A DNA stretch of 9,159 nt from an uncultured Methanobrevibacter sp. (GCF_937881195.1 NZ_CALGFC010000027.1:1-9159), one strand, 5' to 3'; shown: positions 1-6,216, numbered from the stretch's first letter. Numbers and translations: made by a program. Notes: generated by a model not told the origin, from the sequence alone.

Positions 1-56
1 AAAATATTAATTTAAAATATTAATTTAAAATATTAATTTAAAATATTAATTTAAAT
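1..56. repeat. 13-bp AT-only tandem repeat, four copies
   Basis: The unit AAAATATTAATTT occurs four times without a mismatch (1-13, 14-26, 27-39, 40-52), and four further bases (AAAT) follow in phase. The array begins at the first base of the window, so its true copy number is unknown. It lies about 150 bases upstream of thrS. I see no gene in it, and its function is unknown. Confidence 0.9.
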
Positions 57-192
57 AGCATAATATTTACTACTTATAATTAAACTAAAATATTATTATA
101 ATAATGCTTTATTAATAGATATTTAATATTATAAAGATATTATTTAGTAGAATAATACTATTTACCCTATATGATTTATATTATTTGAAATT

Positions 193-199
193 AGGTGAT
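193..199 (+). promoter_or_regulatory. Shine-Dalgarno site that fixes the thrS start
   Basis: AGGTGAT is a seven-base match to the complement of the archaeal 16S rRNA 3' end (GGAGGTGAT). It ends three bases before the ATG at 203. An in-frame TTG at 185 lies upstream of this site and would place it inside the coding sequence, so the ATG at 203 is preferred. Confidence 0.75.
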
Positions 200-202
200 T
201 TA

Positions 203-2041
203 ATGCGAGTATTACTAATACACTCCGATTATTTAAAATATAAAACAAAAAATAAGACTCCAATAGCTGAAGAAATTCAAAAAGACAAAGAAGAAGGAAC
301 TTTCAATGAGGCATTAGTTGTTTTCACAGCTGTTGAAAAAGCAGATGAAAAAAATCCTGCAGGAGTTGTAAATAATTTAATAAATGAAATAAAATCAACT
401 AATGATCAGATTAATCCAGAAAGGATTGTTTTATATCCTTATGCACATTTATCCTCTTCTCTTAGTTCTCCAAAAATAGCTATAGACATTTTAAAAATGG
501 CAGAAAAAGAATTATCAGTTCGTGGTTTTGAAGTTTCAAGAGTTCCTTTTGGATGGTATAAATCATTTGAAATTTCTTGTAAAGGTCATCCACTATCAGA
601 ATTGTCAAGATCAATTGATTCTGTTGATATTAGTGCTGATGGAATTGGAGAAGAAGAATCAGAACCTTCTAAATTTTATATATTAAAAGATAATGTTTTA
701 GAAGATGCTGAAAAATATAAATATGAAAAAAAATCAGATTTAGAAAAATTAGCTAAATATGAACTTGGAACTGGAAAAAGTAAAGATGCTGAACCTCCTC
801 ATGTTAAACTAATGAGAGAAAAAGAATTAGCTGATTATGAAAGTGCAGCAGATGTTGGACATCTTAAATGGTATCCTAAAGGTAGGTTAATCAGAGATTT
901 ATTGTCCGACTATGTTTATAATCTTGTTGTGGAAAGAGGAGCAATGCCTATCGAAACTCCAGTAATGTATGATTTAGCTAATGACGCTATAAGAGAGCAT
1001 GCTGAAAAATTTGGTGAAAGGCAATATAAAATTCAAACAAAAAAAGAATTAATGCTACGTTTTGCTTGTTGTTTTGGAGCATTTAGAGTTTTATCTGATT
1101 CATTTTTAACCTGGAAAAATCTTCCAGCTAGAGTATACGAGTTATCAACTTATAGTTTTAGATTTGAAAAAAGAGGAGAAGTTGTAGGTTTAAAAAGGCT
1201 TAGAGGGTTTACAATGCCAGATATGCATTCAATTTGTGCAGATATGGGCCAGTCCTTAATAGAATTTGAAAATCAAGTCGATATGTGTATTCAAACTGGA
1301 AAAGATTTTGATGTAAATTATGAAGCAATATTTAGAGCTACAAAAGATTTTTATGAAGAAAATCAAGATTGGATGTATGAAACTGCAAAAAAACTTAATA
1401 AACCAGTTATAATAGAAATATTACCTGAAAGAAAGCATTATTGGGTTTGTAAAATGGATTTTGCAGCAATGGATTATCTTGGAAGACCTATTGAAAATCC
1501 TACTGTTCAAATTGATGTTGAAAGTGGAAAAAGATTTGATATTAGCTATCTGAATAAAAATGAAAAAGAAGATTATCCTATTATTCTCCACTGTAGCCCT
1601 ACTGGAAGTATCGAAAGAGTTATATGTAGTTTACTTGAAAAAACAGCGATTGAAATAAATGAAAAAGCTCCAATGTTGCCAGTATGGTTATCACCAATCC
1701 AAGTTAGAATTATACCTGTTGGAGAAAAACATTTAGAATATGCTAATCAAGTTGCTGATGAAATCGCTTTTAATAACATTAGAGTAGATGTTGATGATAG
1801 GGATGAACGTGTTGGAAAGAAAATAAGAAATTCCGCTACTGATTGGGTCCCTTATACAATTGTTATCGGTGATAAAGAAATAGAGACTAATGTTTTTAAT
1901 GTCACTATTCGAGAAACTAAAGAAAAGTGCGATATGGAACTTGATGAAGTTATTTACCAAGTTTTATCTAAAACTATGGAAAAACCATTCAGAAAATTAC
2001 CTCTTCCAAGAAACTTATCTGAAAGGATAAATTTCCAGTGA
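203..2041 (+). CDS. thrS: Threonyl-tRNA synthetase, archaeal type
   Basis: This cytoplasmic class II synthetase joins threonine to tRNA-Thr using ATP. The 612-residue protein starts with MRVLLIHSDY, the usual start of archaeal ThrRS. Residues 1 to about 143 form the archaeal editing domain, which is related to D-aminoacyl-tRNA deacylases and removes mischarged serine; it is unlike the bacterial N2 domain. The catalytic core covers roughly 200-490. Likely zinc ligands are a Cys in ACCFG (289/290), His342 in PDMHS and His463 in LHCSPTG. Motif 2 is FRFEKRG (Arg320), and motif 3 is GSIERVI near 468-474. The anticodon-binding domain is about 494-600. The length is normal and there are no interruptions. 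The start at 203 is chosen over a TTG at 185 because of the protein start and the AGGTGAT ribosome site. The gene stands alone, with AT-rich spacers on both sides. Confidence 0.97.
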   Translation: MRVLLIHSDYLKYKTKNKTPIAEEIQKDKEEGTFNEALVVFTAVEKADEKNPAGVVNNLINEIKSTNDQINPERIVLYPYAHLSSSLSSPKIAIDILKMAEKELSVRGFEVSRVPFGWYKSFEISCKGHPLSELSRSIDSVDISADGIGEEESEPSKFYILKDNVLEDAEKYKYEKKSDLEKLAKYELGTGKSKDAEPPHVKLMREKELADYESAADVGHLKWYPKGRLIRDLLSDYVYNLVVERGAMPIETPVMYDLANDAIREHAEKFGERQYKIQTKKELMLRFACCFGAFRVLSDSFLTWKNLPARVYELSTYSFRFEKRGEVVGLKRLRGFTMPDMHSICADMGQSLIEFENQVDMCIQTGKDFDVNYEAIFRATKDFYEENQDWMYETAKKLNKPVIIEILPERKHYWVCKMDFAAMDYLGRPIENPTVQIDVESGKRFDISYLNKNEKEDYPIILHCSPTGSIERVICSLLEKTAIEINEKAPMLPVWLSPIQVRIIPVGEKHLEYANQVADEIAFNNIRVDVDDRDERVGKKIRNSATDWVPYTIVIGDKEIETNVFNVTIRETKEKCDMELDEVIYQVLSKTMEKPFRKLPLPRNLSERINFQ

Positions 2042-2109
2042 AATTAATAATTTGATTAGCTTATAAAAAAGTTATAAATAATAAAAAATCAATATTTTTA
2101 AACTTATAG

Positions 2110-2177
2110 AAATATAAACTTTTTATAAATATAAACTTTTTATAAATATAAAATTTTTATAATAATAACATTTTTAT
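2110..2177 (+). repeat. 17-bp tandem T-tract repeat downstream of thrS, probable termination zone
   Basis: Four consecutive 17-bp units start at 2110, 2127, 2144 and 2161. The first two are identical (AAATATAAACTTTTTAT), the third has one change, and the fourth is degenerate. Each contains a run of about five T on the coding strand. Archaeal RNA polymerase terminates at oligo-T tracts without needing a hairpin, so the array places four termination signals in series 70 to 135 bases after the thrS stop. The repeat is seen directly; its role in termination is inferred. Confidence 0.6.
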
Positions 2178-2220
2178 TAGTATAATGGAATATTATAATA
2201 GAATATTTTATATTATGAAT

Positions 2221-2265
2221 ATTTCTATTGTAAATATTTCTATAGGGATTTCTATAGGAAATATT
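2221..2265. promoter_or_regulatory. Direct and inverted ATTTCTATAGG repeats upstream of fae-hps, candidate operator
   Basis: ATTTCTATAGG occurs at 2236-2246 and 2248-2258, exactly 12 bases apart, and a weaker copy (ATTTCTATTG) lies at 2221-2230. The same stretch forms an imperfect dyad: AATATTTCTATAG (2233-2245) pairs with CTATAGGAAATATT (2252-2265), with one bulged base. It holds a local cluster of G in a spacer that is otherwise nearly all A and T, and lies about 90 bases before the fae-hps start. A regulator-binding site is plausible, but no known operator is recognised. Confidence 0.4.
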
Positions 2266-2338
2266 ATATTAATTAAAAATTATAATTAAAATATATATTA
2301 AACTTATTTAAACTTATTAAATATTTATTTAAATATTT

Positions 2339-2343
2339 GGAGA
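2339..2343 (+). promoter_or_regulatory. Shine-Dalgarno site of fae-hps
   Basis: GGAGA lies eight bases before the ATG at 2352 and supports that start. A TATA-like run (AAATATATATTAAA, near 2288) could place transcription start near 2315-2320, but the spacer is too AT-rich to assign the promoter firmly. Confidence 0.6.
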
Positions 2344-2351
2344 CACCTTAA

Positions 2352-3575
2352 ATGTATAAAATAGGAGAAGCCCTTGTTGGGGACGGAAATGAATTAGCCC
2401 ATGTTGATTTAATAATTGGTGATAAAGAAGGTCCTGCGGGAACTGCTTTTGCAAATGGTATGACACAACTATCAATTGGACATACACCATTATTATCTGT
2501 TATTAGACCAAATTTAATGACTAAGCCATCAACTTTAATAATTCCAAAAGTAACAATTGGTGATTTAGATGATGCTAGTAAAATATTTGGGCCTGCACAA
2601 ACAGCTGTAGGAAGAGCAGTAGCTGATGCAGTAGAAGAAGGACTAATTCCAAAAGATATTGCAGAAGATATTGTTGTTATGGTGAGTGTATTTATACACC
2701 CCGATGCTGAAGATTATAGGAAAATTTATCAATACAATTATGGAGCTACTAAATTAGCTATCAGGAGAGCAATGTCTGACTATCCAGGAATTGACAAAGT
2801 ATTAGCTGAAAAAGATAGAGGAACTCACCCAATTATGGGATTCAAAGTTACAAGATTATGGTCCCCTCCTTATGTTCAAGTTGCACTCGATCTTGACAAT
2901 CTTGATGCAATGGAAAAAATTATTTCAGCTGTTCCAGACAGAGAAAGAGTTTTGCTTGAAGCAGGAACACCATTAATTAAAAAATTCGGTGTTGGAGTTG
3001 TAAGCAAAATTAGAAAACTTAGACCTGATGCATTCATTATTGCTGATTTAAAAACATTAGATGTTGGCCGTGTTGAAATTAAGATGGCTGCTGATGAAAC
3101 TGCTGATGCTGTTGCTATTTCTGGTTTAGGAACTATTGAATCTATTGAAAAAGCTATACATGAAGCTCAAAAACAGGGAATATATTCAATCCTTGATATG
3201 ATGAATGTTGACAATTTCAAAGAAAAAATCAATAAATTACAAGATAACCTTAAACCAAACATTGTTTTATTACATAGAAATGTTGACCTTGAAACTTCAA
3301 TGGCAGAAAAAGGTCAAGATACTAGTGACATGACCGAATGGGGTAATATAAAAGAAATTAAAAAATTAATTGGTGATGGCCTTGTTGCTGTTGCTGGTGG
3401 AATAACCCCTGAAAAAGTCGATGAAGCTATAGATTCTGGAGCAGATATTATTGTTGTTGGAAGATATATTATTGGTTCAAGAGATGTAAGAAGATCTGCA
3501 GAAGATTTCTTAGCTCATTTACCTCAAGATCCAGACAACATGAGATTAGCTCTTGATGAAGATGAACAAGTATAA
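2352..3575 (+). CDS. fae-hps: Bifunctional formaldehyde-activating enzyme / 3-hexulose-6-phosphate synthase
   Basis: The 407-residue protein is the archaeal Fae-Hps fusion. Residues 1 to about 165 are Fae, which condenses formaldehyde with tetrahydromethanopterin; the proposed catalytic histidine is His17 in NELAHVDL, followed by IIGDKEGPAG. Residues from about 168 are hexulose-phosphate synthase of the OMP-decarboxylase superfamily: VQVALDLDN starts the barrel, DLKTLD (232-237) is the D-x-K-x-x-D active-site and metal motif, and AGGI (348-351) and VVGR (368-371) are the phosphate-binding loops. In archaea lacking the oxidative pentose phosphate pathway, Hps is thought to run in reverse, from hexulose 6-phosphate to ribulose 5-phosphate plus formaldehyde, and the fused Fae captures the toxic formaldehyde. 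The enzyme is cytoplasmic. Length and motifs are intact. It is probably monocistronic, with about 1 kb of non-coding DNA after it. The tail is acidic. Confidence 0.96.
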   Translation: MYKIGEALVGDGNELAHVDLIIGDKEGPAGTAFANGMTQLSIGHTPLLSVIRPNLMTKPSTLIIPKVTIGDLDDASKIFGPAQTAVGRAVADAVEEGLIPKDIAEDIVVMVSVFIHPDAEDYRKIYQYNYGATKLAIRRAMSDYPGIDKVLAEKDRGTHPIMGFKVTRLWSPPYVQVALDLDNLDAMEKIISAVPDRERVLLEAGTPLIKKFGVGVVSKIRKLRPDAFIIADLKTLDVGRVEIKMAADETADAVAISGLGTIESIEKAIHEAQKQGIYSILDMMNVDNFKEKINKLQDNLKPNIVLLHRNVDLETSMAEKGQDTSDMTEWGNIKEIKKLIGDGLVAVAGGITPEKVDEAIDSGADIIVVGRYIIGSRDVRRSAEDFLAHLPQDPDNMRLALDEDEQV

Positions 3576-3810
3576 TTAAATTTCAATTATACTATTATCT
3601 TTAAATTTTTAATTATTTATTATTTCAAAATATTTTATTATTTTTATTATTCTTTTTAATTTTAATAATTTTATTATTCATACTTTCTTTAATTTTTAAT
3701 AATTTTATTAACTCTATTTTTTTATAATTTTACTATTTTTATTAACTCTATTTTTTTATAATTTTACTATTTTTATTAGCTATAATATTTTTTATAATTT
3801 TTACTATATG
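3576..3810 (+). repeat. T-rich 3' region of fae-hps with a 34-bp tandem duplication
   Basis: This gene-free stretch is strongly T-rich on the coding strand of fae-hps. A 34-bp unit beginning TTTTATTAACTCTATTTTTT is duplicated without a mismatch (3703-3736 and 3737-3770), and a degenerate third copy runs from 3771 to about 3807. Several runs of five to seven T occur inside and before the repeats. They are likely to terminate the fae-hps transcript in the archaeal manner, although no single end point can be chosen. I see no coding potential. Confidence 0.65.
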
Positions 3811-3981
3811 ATCTACTTATAAGTTATAATTAATAAGTTATTATTTTTATATTAAATAAATTGTCGCAAATATGTTAAAAGAGCTCAGAGAACTTATAAG
3901 AAATTAATTATAAAATATAACTTTTTTTAGATAAGTTAAAAATTATAATAAATAAGAAATAAATTATAAATAATAAATTAA

Positions 3982-4028
3982 AACTTATTTGTTATAAGTT
4001 ATAAAATATAACTTTTATCAAATAAGTT
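3982..4028. repeat. Long imperfect inverted repeat with a three-base loop
   Basis: The arm 3982-4003 (AACTTATTTGTTATAAGTTATA without the first two bases is 20 nt) pairs with 4007-4028 at 20 of 22 positions around the loop AAA. The outer CTTATTTG / CAAATAAG pair (3984-3991, 4019-4026) is perfect and contains one G:C pair at each end. It could bind a dimeric protein or form a hairpin. It is not followed by a clear T tract, so it does not look like a terminator. Confidence 0.7.
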
Positions 4029-4119
4029 ATGAGTTATAATAAATAATTTAAAAGATATAAGATAAAAGTTATAATATATAATAAATAATTTAAAAGTTAT
4101 AAGTTAAATAGTATAAATA

Positions 4120-4249
4120 ATAAATTAAAAGTTATAAGATAAAACTTATTTGTTAAAACATATAAAAAATAACATATTAGTTATAAGATATAAATTAAAA
4201 AATATAAGTTAAATATTATAATGAATAAGATATAAAGTATAAAAAATAA
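4120..4249. repeat. 130-bp direct repeat, copy 1
   Basis: This block matches 4274-4403 at a constant offset of 154 bases with five substitutions (at 4133, 4152, 4198, 4203 and 4245) and no gaps. It begins TAAATTAAAAGTTATAAG at its second base and ends in a GTATAAAA-rich tract. High identity without gaps in low-complexity DNA points to a fairly recent segmental duplication or to upkeep by selection or gene conversion. No coding sequence is seen. Confidence 0.9.
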
Positions 4250-4273
4250 CTTATAAATTAAATATTATAAGAT

Positions 4274-4403
4274 ATAAATTAAAAGATATAAGATAAAACT
4301 TATTTATTAAAACATATAAAAAATAACATATTAGTTATAAGATATAAATTATAAAAAATAAGTTAAATATTATAATGAATAAGATATAAAGTATAAAATA
4401 TAA
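4274..4403. repeat. 130-bp direct repeat, copy 2
   Basis: This is the second copy of the block at 4120-4249. The two are separated by a 24-base spacer made of the same words. The AAAACTTATTT word in both copies also occurs at 3980-3990 within the inverted repeat, which links the duplication to the rest of the spacer. Confidence 0.9.
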
Positions 4404-4475
4404 GTTAAATATTATAAAAAATAAGATATAAATTATAAATTATAAAATATAAATAATAAGAAAAAAGTTATATCT

Positions 4476-4507
4476 TATAAATAAAAACTGCTCAGTTTTA
4501 ATTTAAA
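4476..4507. promoter_or_regulatory. GC-containing palindrome upstream of parA, candidate operator or partition site
   Basis: The core AAAACTG-CT-CAGTTTT (4484-4499) is a perfect 7-bp inverted repeat around two bases. Extending the arms gives 13 of 15 paired positions between 4476-4490 and 4493-4507. It is the most complex sequence in a spacer that is otherwise almost all A and T, and sits 76-107 bases before the parA start, upstream of a likely TATA box. The position suits autoregulation of the operon or binding by a segregation protein. It does not match bacterial parS. Confidence 0.5.
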
Positions 4508-4525
4508 AGTTATATAGTATAAATG

Positions 4526-4537
4526 ATAATATATAAG
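4526..4537 (+). promoter_or_regulatory. Possible TATA box of the parA operon
   Basis: ATAATATATAAG is a reasonable archaeal TATA box. Counting about 25 bases on gives a transcript start near 4555-4560 and a short leader that would still include the ribosome site at 4571. Many similar words occur nearby, so the assignment is weak. Confidence 0.3.
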
Positions 4538-4570
4538 TTAGAGAATCCAAGAAAATAAATATAAAATATA

Positions 4571-4579
4571 GGAAATGAT
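4571..4579 (+). promoter_or_regulatory. Ribosome-binding site of parA
   Basis: GGAAATGAT matches the anti-Shine-Dalgarno complement GGAGGTGAT at seven of nine positions and ends three bases before the ATG at 4583. The spacing equals that of AGGTGAT ahead of thrS, which supports the chosen start. Confidence 0.5.
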
Positions 4580-4582
4580 AAA

Positions 4583-5365
4583 ATGGGAGAAACAATAGCT
4601 ATAATAAACCAAAAAGGTGGTTGTGGTAAAACTACTACAGCTGTTAACCTAGCTGCATCACTTGCAACTCTTGATAAGTCAGTTTTATTAGTAGATATGG
4701 ATCCACAAGGAAATGCGACAACAAGTTTTGGAATAAATAAACAAGAACTAGAAAATACTGTTTATGCAGCAATTAGTGGGCAGGTAAGTGTGAAAAAAGC
4801 TATAATTCCAACAATTGTTGAAAATTTATTTATATTTCCAAGTAATATATCATTAAGTGGAGTAGAAGTAGAATTGAGTAAATTAGAAAATTATCATCTA
4901 GTTTTAAAAGAATTATTGGCACCTATAGTAGATATTTTTGATTATATAATAATAGATCTTCCACCATCATTAGGAGTTATAACAATTAACGGGCTTGTAG
5001 CTAGTGATAGTCTAATAATACCAATTCAAGCAGAATATTTTGCATTAGAAGGATTAGCTGATTTAACAAATACAATAAACCTTGTTGAAGAAAGATTGAA
5101 AAGTCCTTCACCAATAAAAGGAATTGTGTTAACATTATATGATTCAAGAACACGGCTTGGTAAAGAGGTATATAGTGAACTCAAAAAATACTTTGGAGAT
5201 AAAGAAAATATATTTAAAACAGTGATTTCAAGAAACATACGACTAGCTGAAGCTCCTAGTTATGGTATGCCATGTATAGCATATGATGAAGAAAGTAGAG
5301 GGGCTAGATCATATTTAAAATTAGCTAAAGAAGTATTAAGTTTGGAAGAAGAAGAAGGGGGTTAA
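4583..5365 (+). CDS. parA: ParA/Soj-family partition ATPase
   Basis: This 260-residue cytoplasmic ATPase has the size of chromosomal ParA/Soj. It begins with the deviant Walker A motif KGGCGKTT (11-18), whose signature lysine is Lys11 and P-loop lysine Lys16. Walker A' is VLLVDMDPQGNAT (34-46); by alignment Asp40 corresponds to the hydrolysis residue of bacterial Soj. Walker B is IIIDLPPSLG (122-131). The C-terminal RNIRLAEAPSYGMP (217-230) is typical of Soj rather than MinD, and no C-terminal amphipathic membrane helix is seen, so MinD is unlikely. In this family ATP dimers bind DNA non-specifically, and a partner stimulates hydrolysis, which moves or positions cargo. The stop is three bases before the next gene, whose product starts with a ParB-like ParA-stimulating peptide. 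The long upstream spacer and its palindrome may hold regulatory or partition sites. Confidence 0.95.
   Translation: MGETIAIINQKGGCGKTTTAVNLAASLATLDKSVLLVDMDPQGNATTSFGINKQELENTVYAAISGQVSVKKAIIPTIVENLFIFPSNISLSGVEVELSKLENYHLVLKELLAPIVDIFDYIIIDLPPSLGVITINGLVASDSLIIPIQAEYFALEGLADLTNTINLVEERLKSPSPIKGIVLTLYDSRTRLGKEVYSELKKYFGDKENIFKTVISRNIRLAEAPSYGMPCIAYDEESRGARSYLKLAKEVLSLEEEEGG
5357..5362 (+). promoter_or_regulatory. Ribosome-binding site of the ParA partner inside the parA 3' end
   Basis: GGGGGT forms the last two glycine codons of parA and lies six bases before the ATG at 5369. It differs from GGAGGT at one position. The overlap with the end of parA suggests that the two genes are translated from one message, perhaps with coupling. 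Confidence 0.55.
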
Positions 5366-5368
5366 AAA

Positions 5369-6112
5369 ATGGTTGATAAAAAGAATAAAAGAGGATTAGG
5401 AAGAGGATTAGACTCATTAATACCTAAAATTGATGATGGAGAAGATGAAAAAAATAAAAAATCTTCAATTACATTAGAAGATATTCTTTCTAACACAGAA
5501 GATGAAGGGGAAACAGTTTCAAAAGATGATGAAGGAAACATCATAGAAAAAAAAGATGAAGAAATTGAAAAATTAGAAAAATCTTCAGAAAATATCGAAA
5601 AAGAGAATAATGAAAAGGGCAAAGAAAAAAAAGAGATTAATGAAACAAACAAAATTGATGAAAAAAGTAATTTAGAGAGCGCGAATTTAGAAAATAAAAA
5701 AATAGAAAAAGAAGAAAGAATAGAAGATGAAACAAGCGAAAAGAAAGATATAATAAAAGAAGAAAAAAATGAAAAAACTGAAGAAAATCTTGAAAAATCA
5801 GTTGAAATAGAAAATATAGAAGATATTGATAAATCTAATCAATCTAAAGAAATTGAATCTGTTGAAATAAAAACAGAAAAGGAAAAAGAAACTGAACTGA
5901 GTGAATATGAAAAATCCAGTATTGCAGAAGTAAAAGAAATTATAGAAAAAAACCCACGTATTACATTATGGTCTGCTAAATCAAGTGCAGTATTTAGATA
6001 TCTAAGAAAAACACGTCCGGAGTTTAGTATAAGTAAAGAAGCTTCAGAATTAATAGATGAGTCTGTTTCAAAAAAGTATCCTGAAATATGGGAACTCTTT
6101 AAAGATTTATAA
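5369..6112 (+). CDS. ParA-partner candidate: ParB N-terminal peptide on a protein lacking ParB domains
   Basis: I do not recognise this 247-residue protein as a whole. Residues 8-19 (RGLGRGLDSLIP), preceded by a lysine-rich start, are nearly identical to the extreme N-terminus of bacterial ParB/Spo0J, where a basic residue in this peptide stimulates ParA ATP hydrolysis. Nothing else in the protein is ParB-like: no CTP-binding GERR motif, no HTH and no ParB dimer domain. Residues 21-180 are dominated by Glu, Lys, Asp, Asn and Ser and are probably disordered or loosely helical; a small hydrophobic island, SITLEDIL, lies at 33-40. Residues 183-247 look folded, with LWSAKSSAVFRYLRK, PEFSISKEASELI and KKYPEIWELF, and could be a small helical DNA- or cargo-binding domain. 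The gene follows parA by three bases, so the proteins probably act together. No signal peptide or membrane segment is seen. A truncated ParB is less likely, because the C-terminal domain looks intact and continuous. Confidence 0.8.
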   Translation: MVDKKNKRGLGRGLDSLIPKIDDGEDEKNKKSSITLEDILSNTEDEGETVSKDDEGNIIEKKDEEIEKLEKSSENIEKENNEKGKEKKEINETNKIDEKSNLESANLENKKIEKEERIEDETSEKKDIIKEEKNEKTEENLEKSVEIENIEDIDKSNQSKEIESVEIKTEKEKETELSEYEKSSIAEVKEIIEKNPRITLWSAKSSAVFRYLRKTRPEFSISKEASELIDESVSKKYPEIWELFKDL

Positions 6113-6116
6113 AAAA

Positions 6117-6141
6117 TTCTTTTTATATTTAAAATAAAAAA
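6117..6141. terminator. Bidirectional oligo-T region between the convergent parA operon and hef
   Basis: TTCTTTTTATATTT starts five bases after the partner gene stop and would end the parA operon transcript. The following A run (6136-6141) reads as six T on the other strand and could end hef messages about 80 bases after its stop. The two tracts form a nearly symmetrical element. Termination is inferred from archaeal oligo-T usage. Confidence 0.5.
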
Positions 6142-6216
6142 TTATAAAAGCATTTATTAATTATATAAATATTGATTAATTAGATAAACTTTAATTAATA
6201 CATGAGATTTAATTAA

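Larger units (their letters stand above)
3815..4582. repeat. Repeat-dense AT-rich spacer ahead of parA, candidate partition or origin-like region
   Basis: About 770 bases hold no open reading frame of note. They are built from recurring words such as ATAAGTTATAA, GATATAAATTA, TTAAATATTATAA and AAAACTTATTT. Visible substructures are a 10-bp palindrome ACTTATAAGT (3815-3824), a GC-containing patch (3861-3895), a long imperfect inverted repeat (3982-4028), a 31-base repeat at 42-base spacing (4036-4066, 4078-4108), a 130-base duplication (4120-4249, 4274-4403) and a GC-containing dyad (4476-4507). The block ends at the parA start. Bacterial parA loci often carry iterated centromere sites, so a segregation site is possible. 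No bacterial parS sequence and no G-rich archaeal origin recognition box is present, so this role is only an inference. Confidence 0.5.

Noticed and set aside
185..202. TTG start giving thrS six extra residues
   Set aside because: The AGGTGAT ribosome site lies at 193-199, inside this extension, and archaeal ThrRS proteins begin at MRVLLIHSDY, which matches the ATG at 203.
3815..4582. CRISPR array or tRNA/rRNA gene in the long spacer
   Set aside because: The repeats are AT-only with irregular spacing and no unique spacers of constant length, and no GC-rich cloverleaf or rRNA-like sequence is visible.
3815..4582. Confident call of a replication origin (oriC)
   Set aside because: No G-rich origin recognition boxes and no cdc6/orc1 gene are seen here; AT-richness alone is the norm for this genome's spacers.
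4583..5365. MinD instead of ParA
   Set aside because: The Soj-type DPQGNAT and RNIRLAEAPSYG motifs, the lack of a C-terminal membrane helix and the ParB-like partner all favour ParA/Soj.
5362..5652. 96-residue minus-strand frame opposite the ParA partner
   Set aside because: Its Ser/Phe-rich translation is the complement of Glu- and Lys-rich codons and overlaps a better supported gene.
5369..6112. Annotation as a plain ParB/Spo0J protein
   Set aside because: Only the first 19 or so residues resemble ParB. No CTP-binding, HTH or C-terminal dimer region is present, so the name would mislead.
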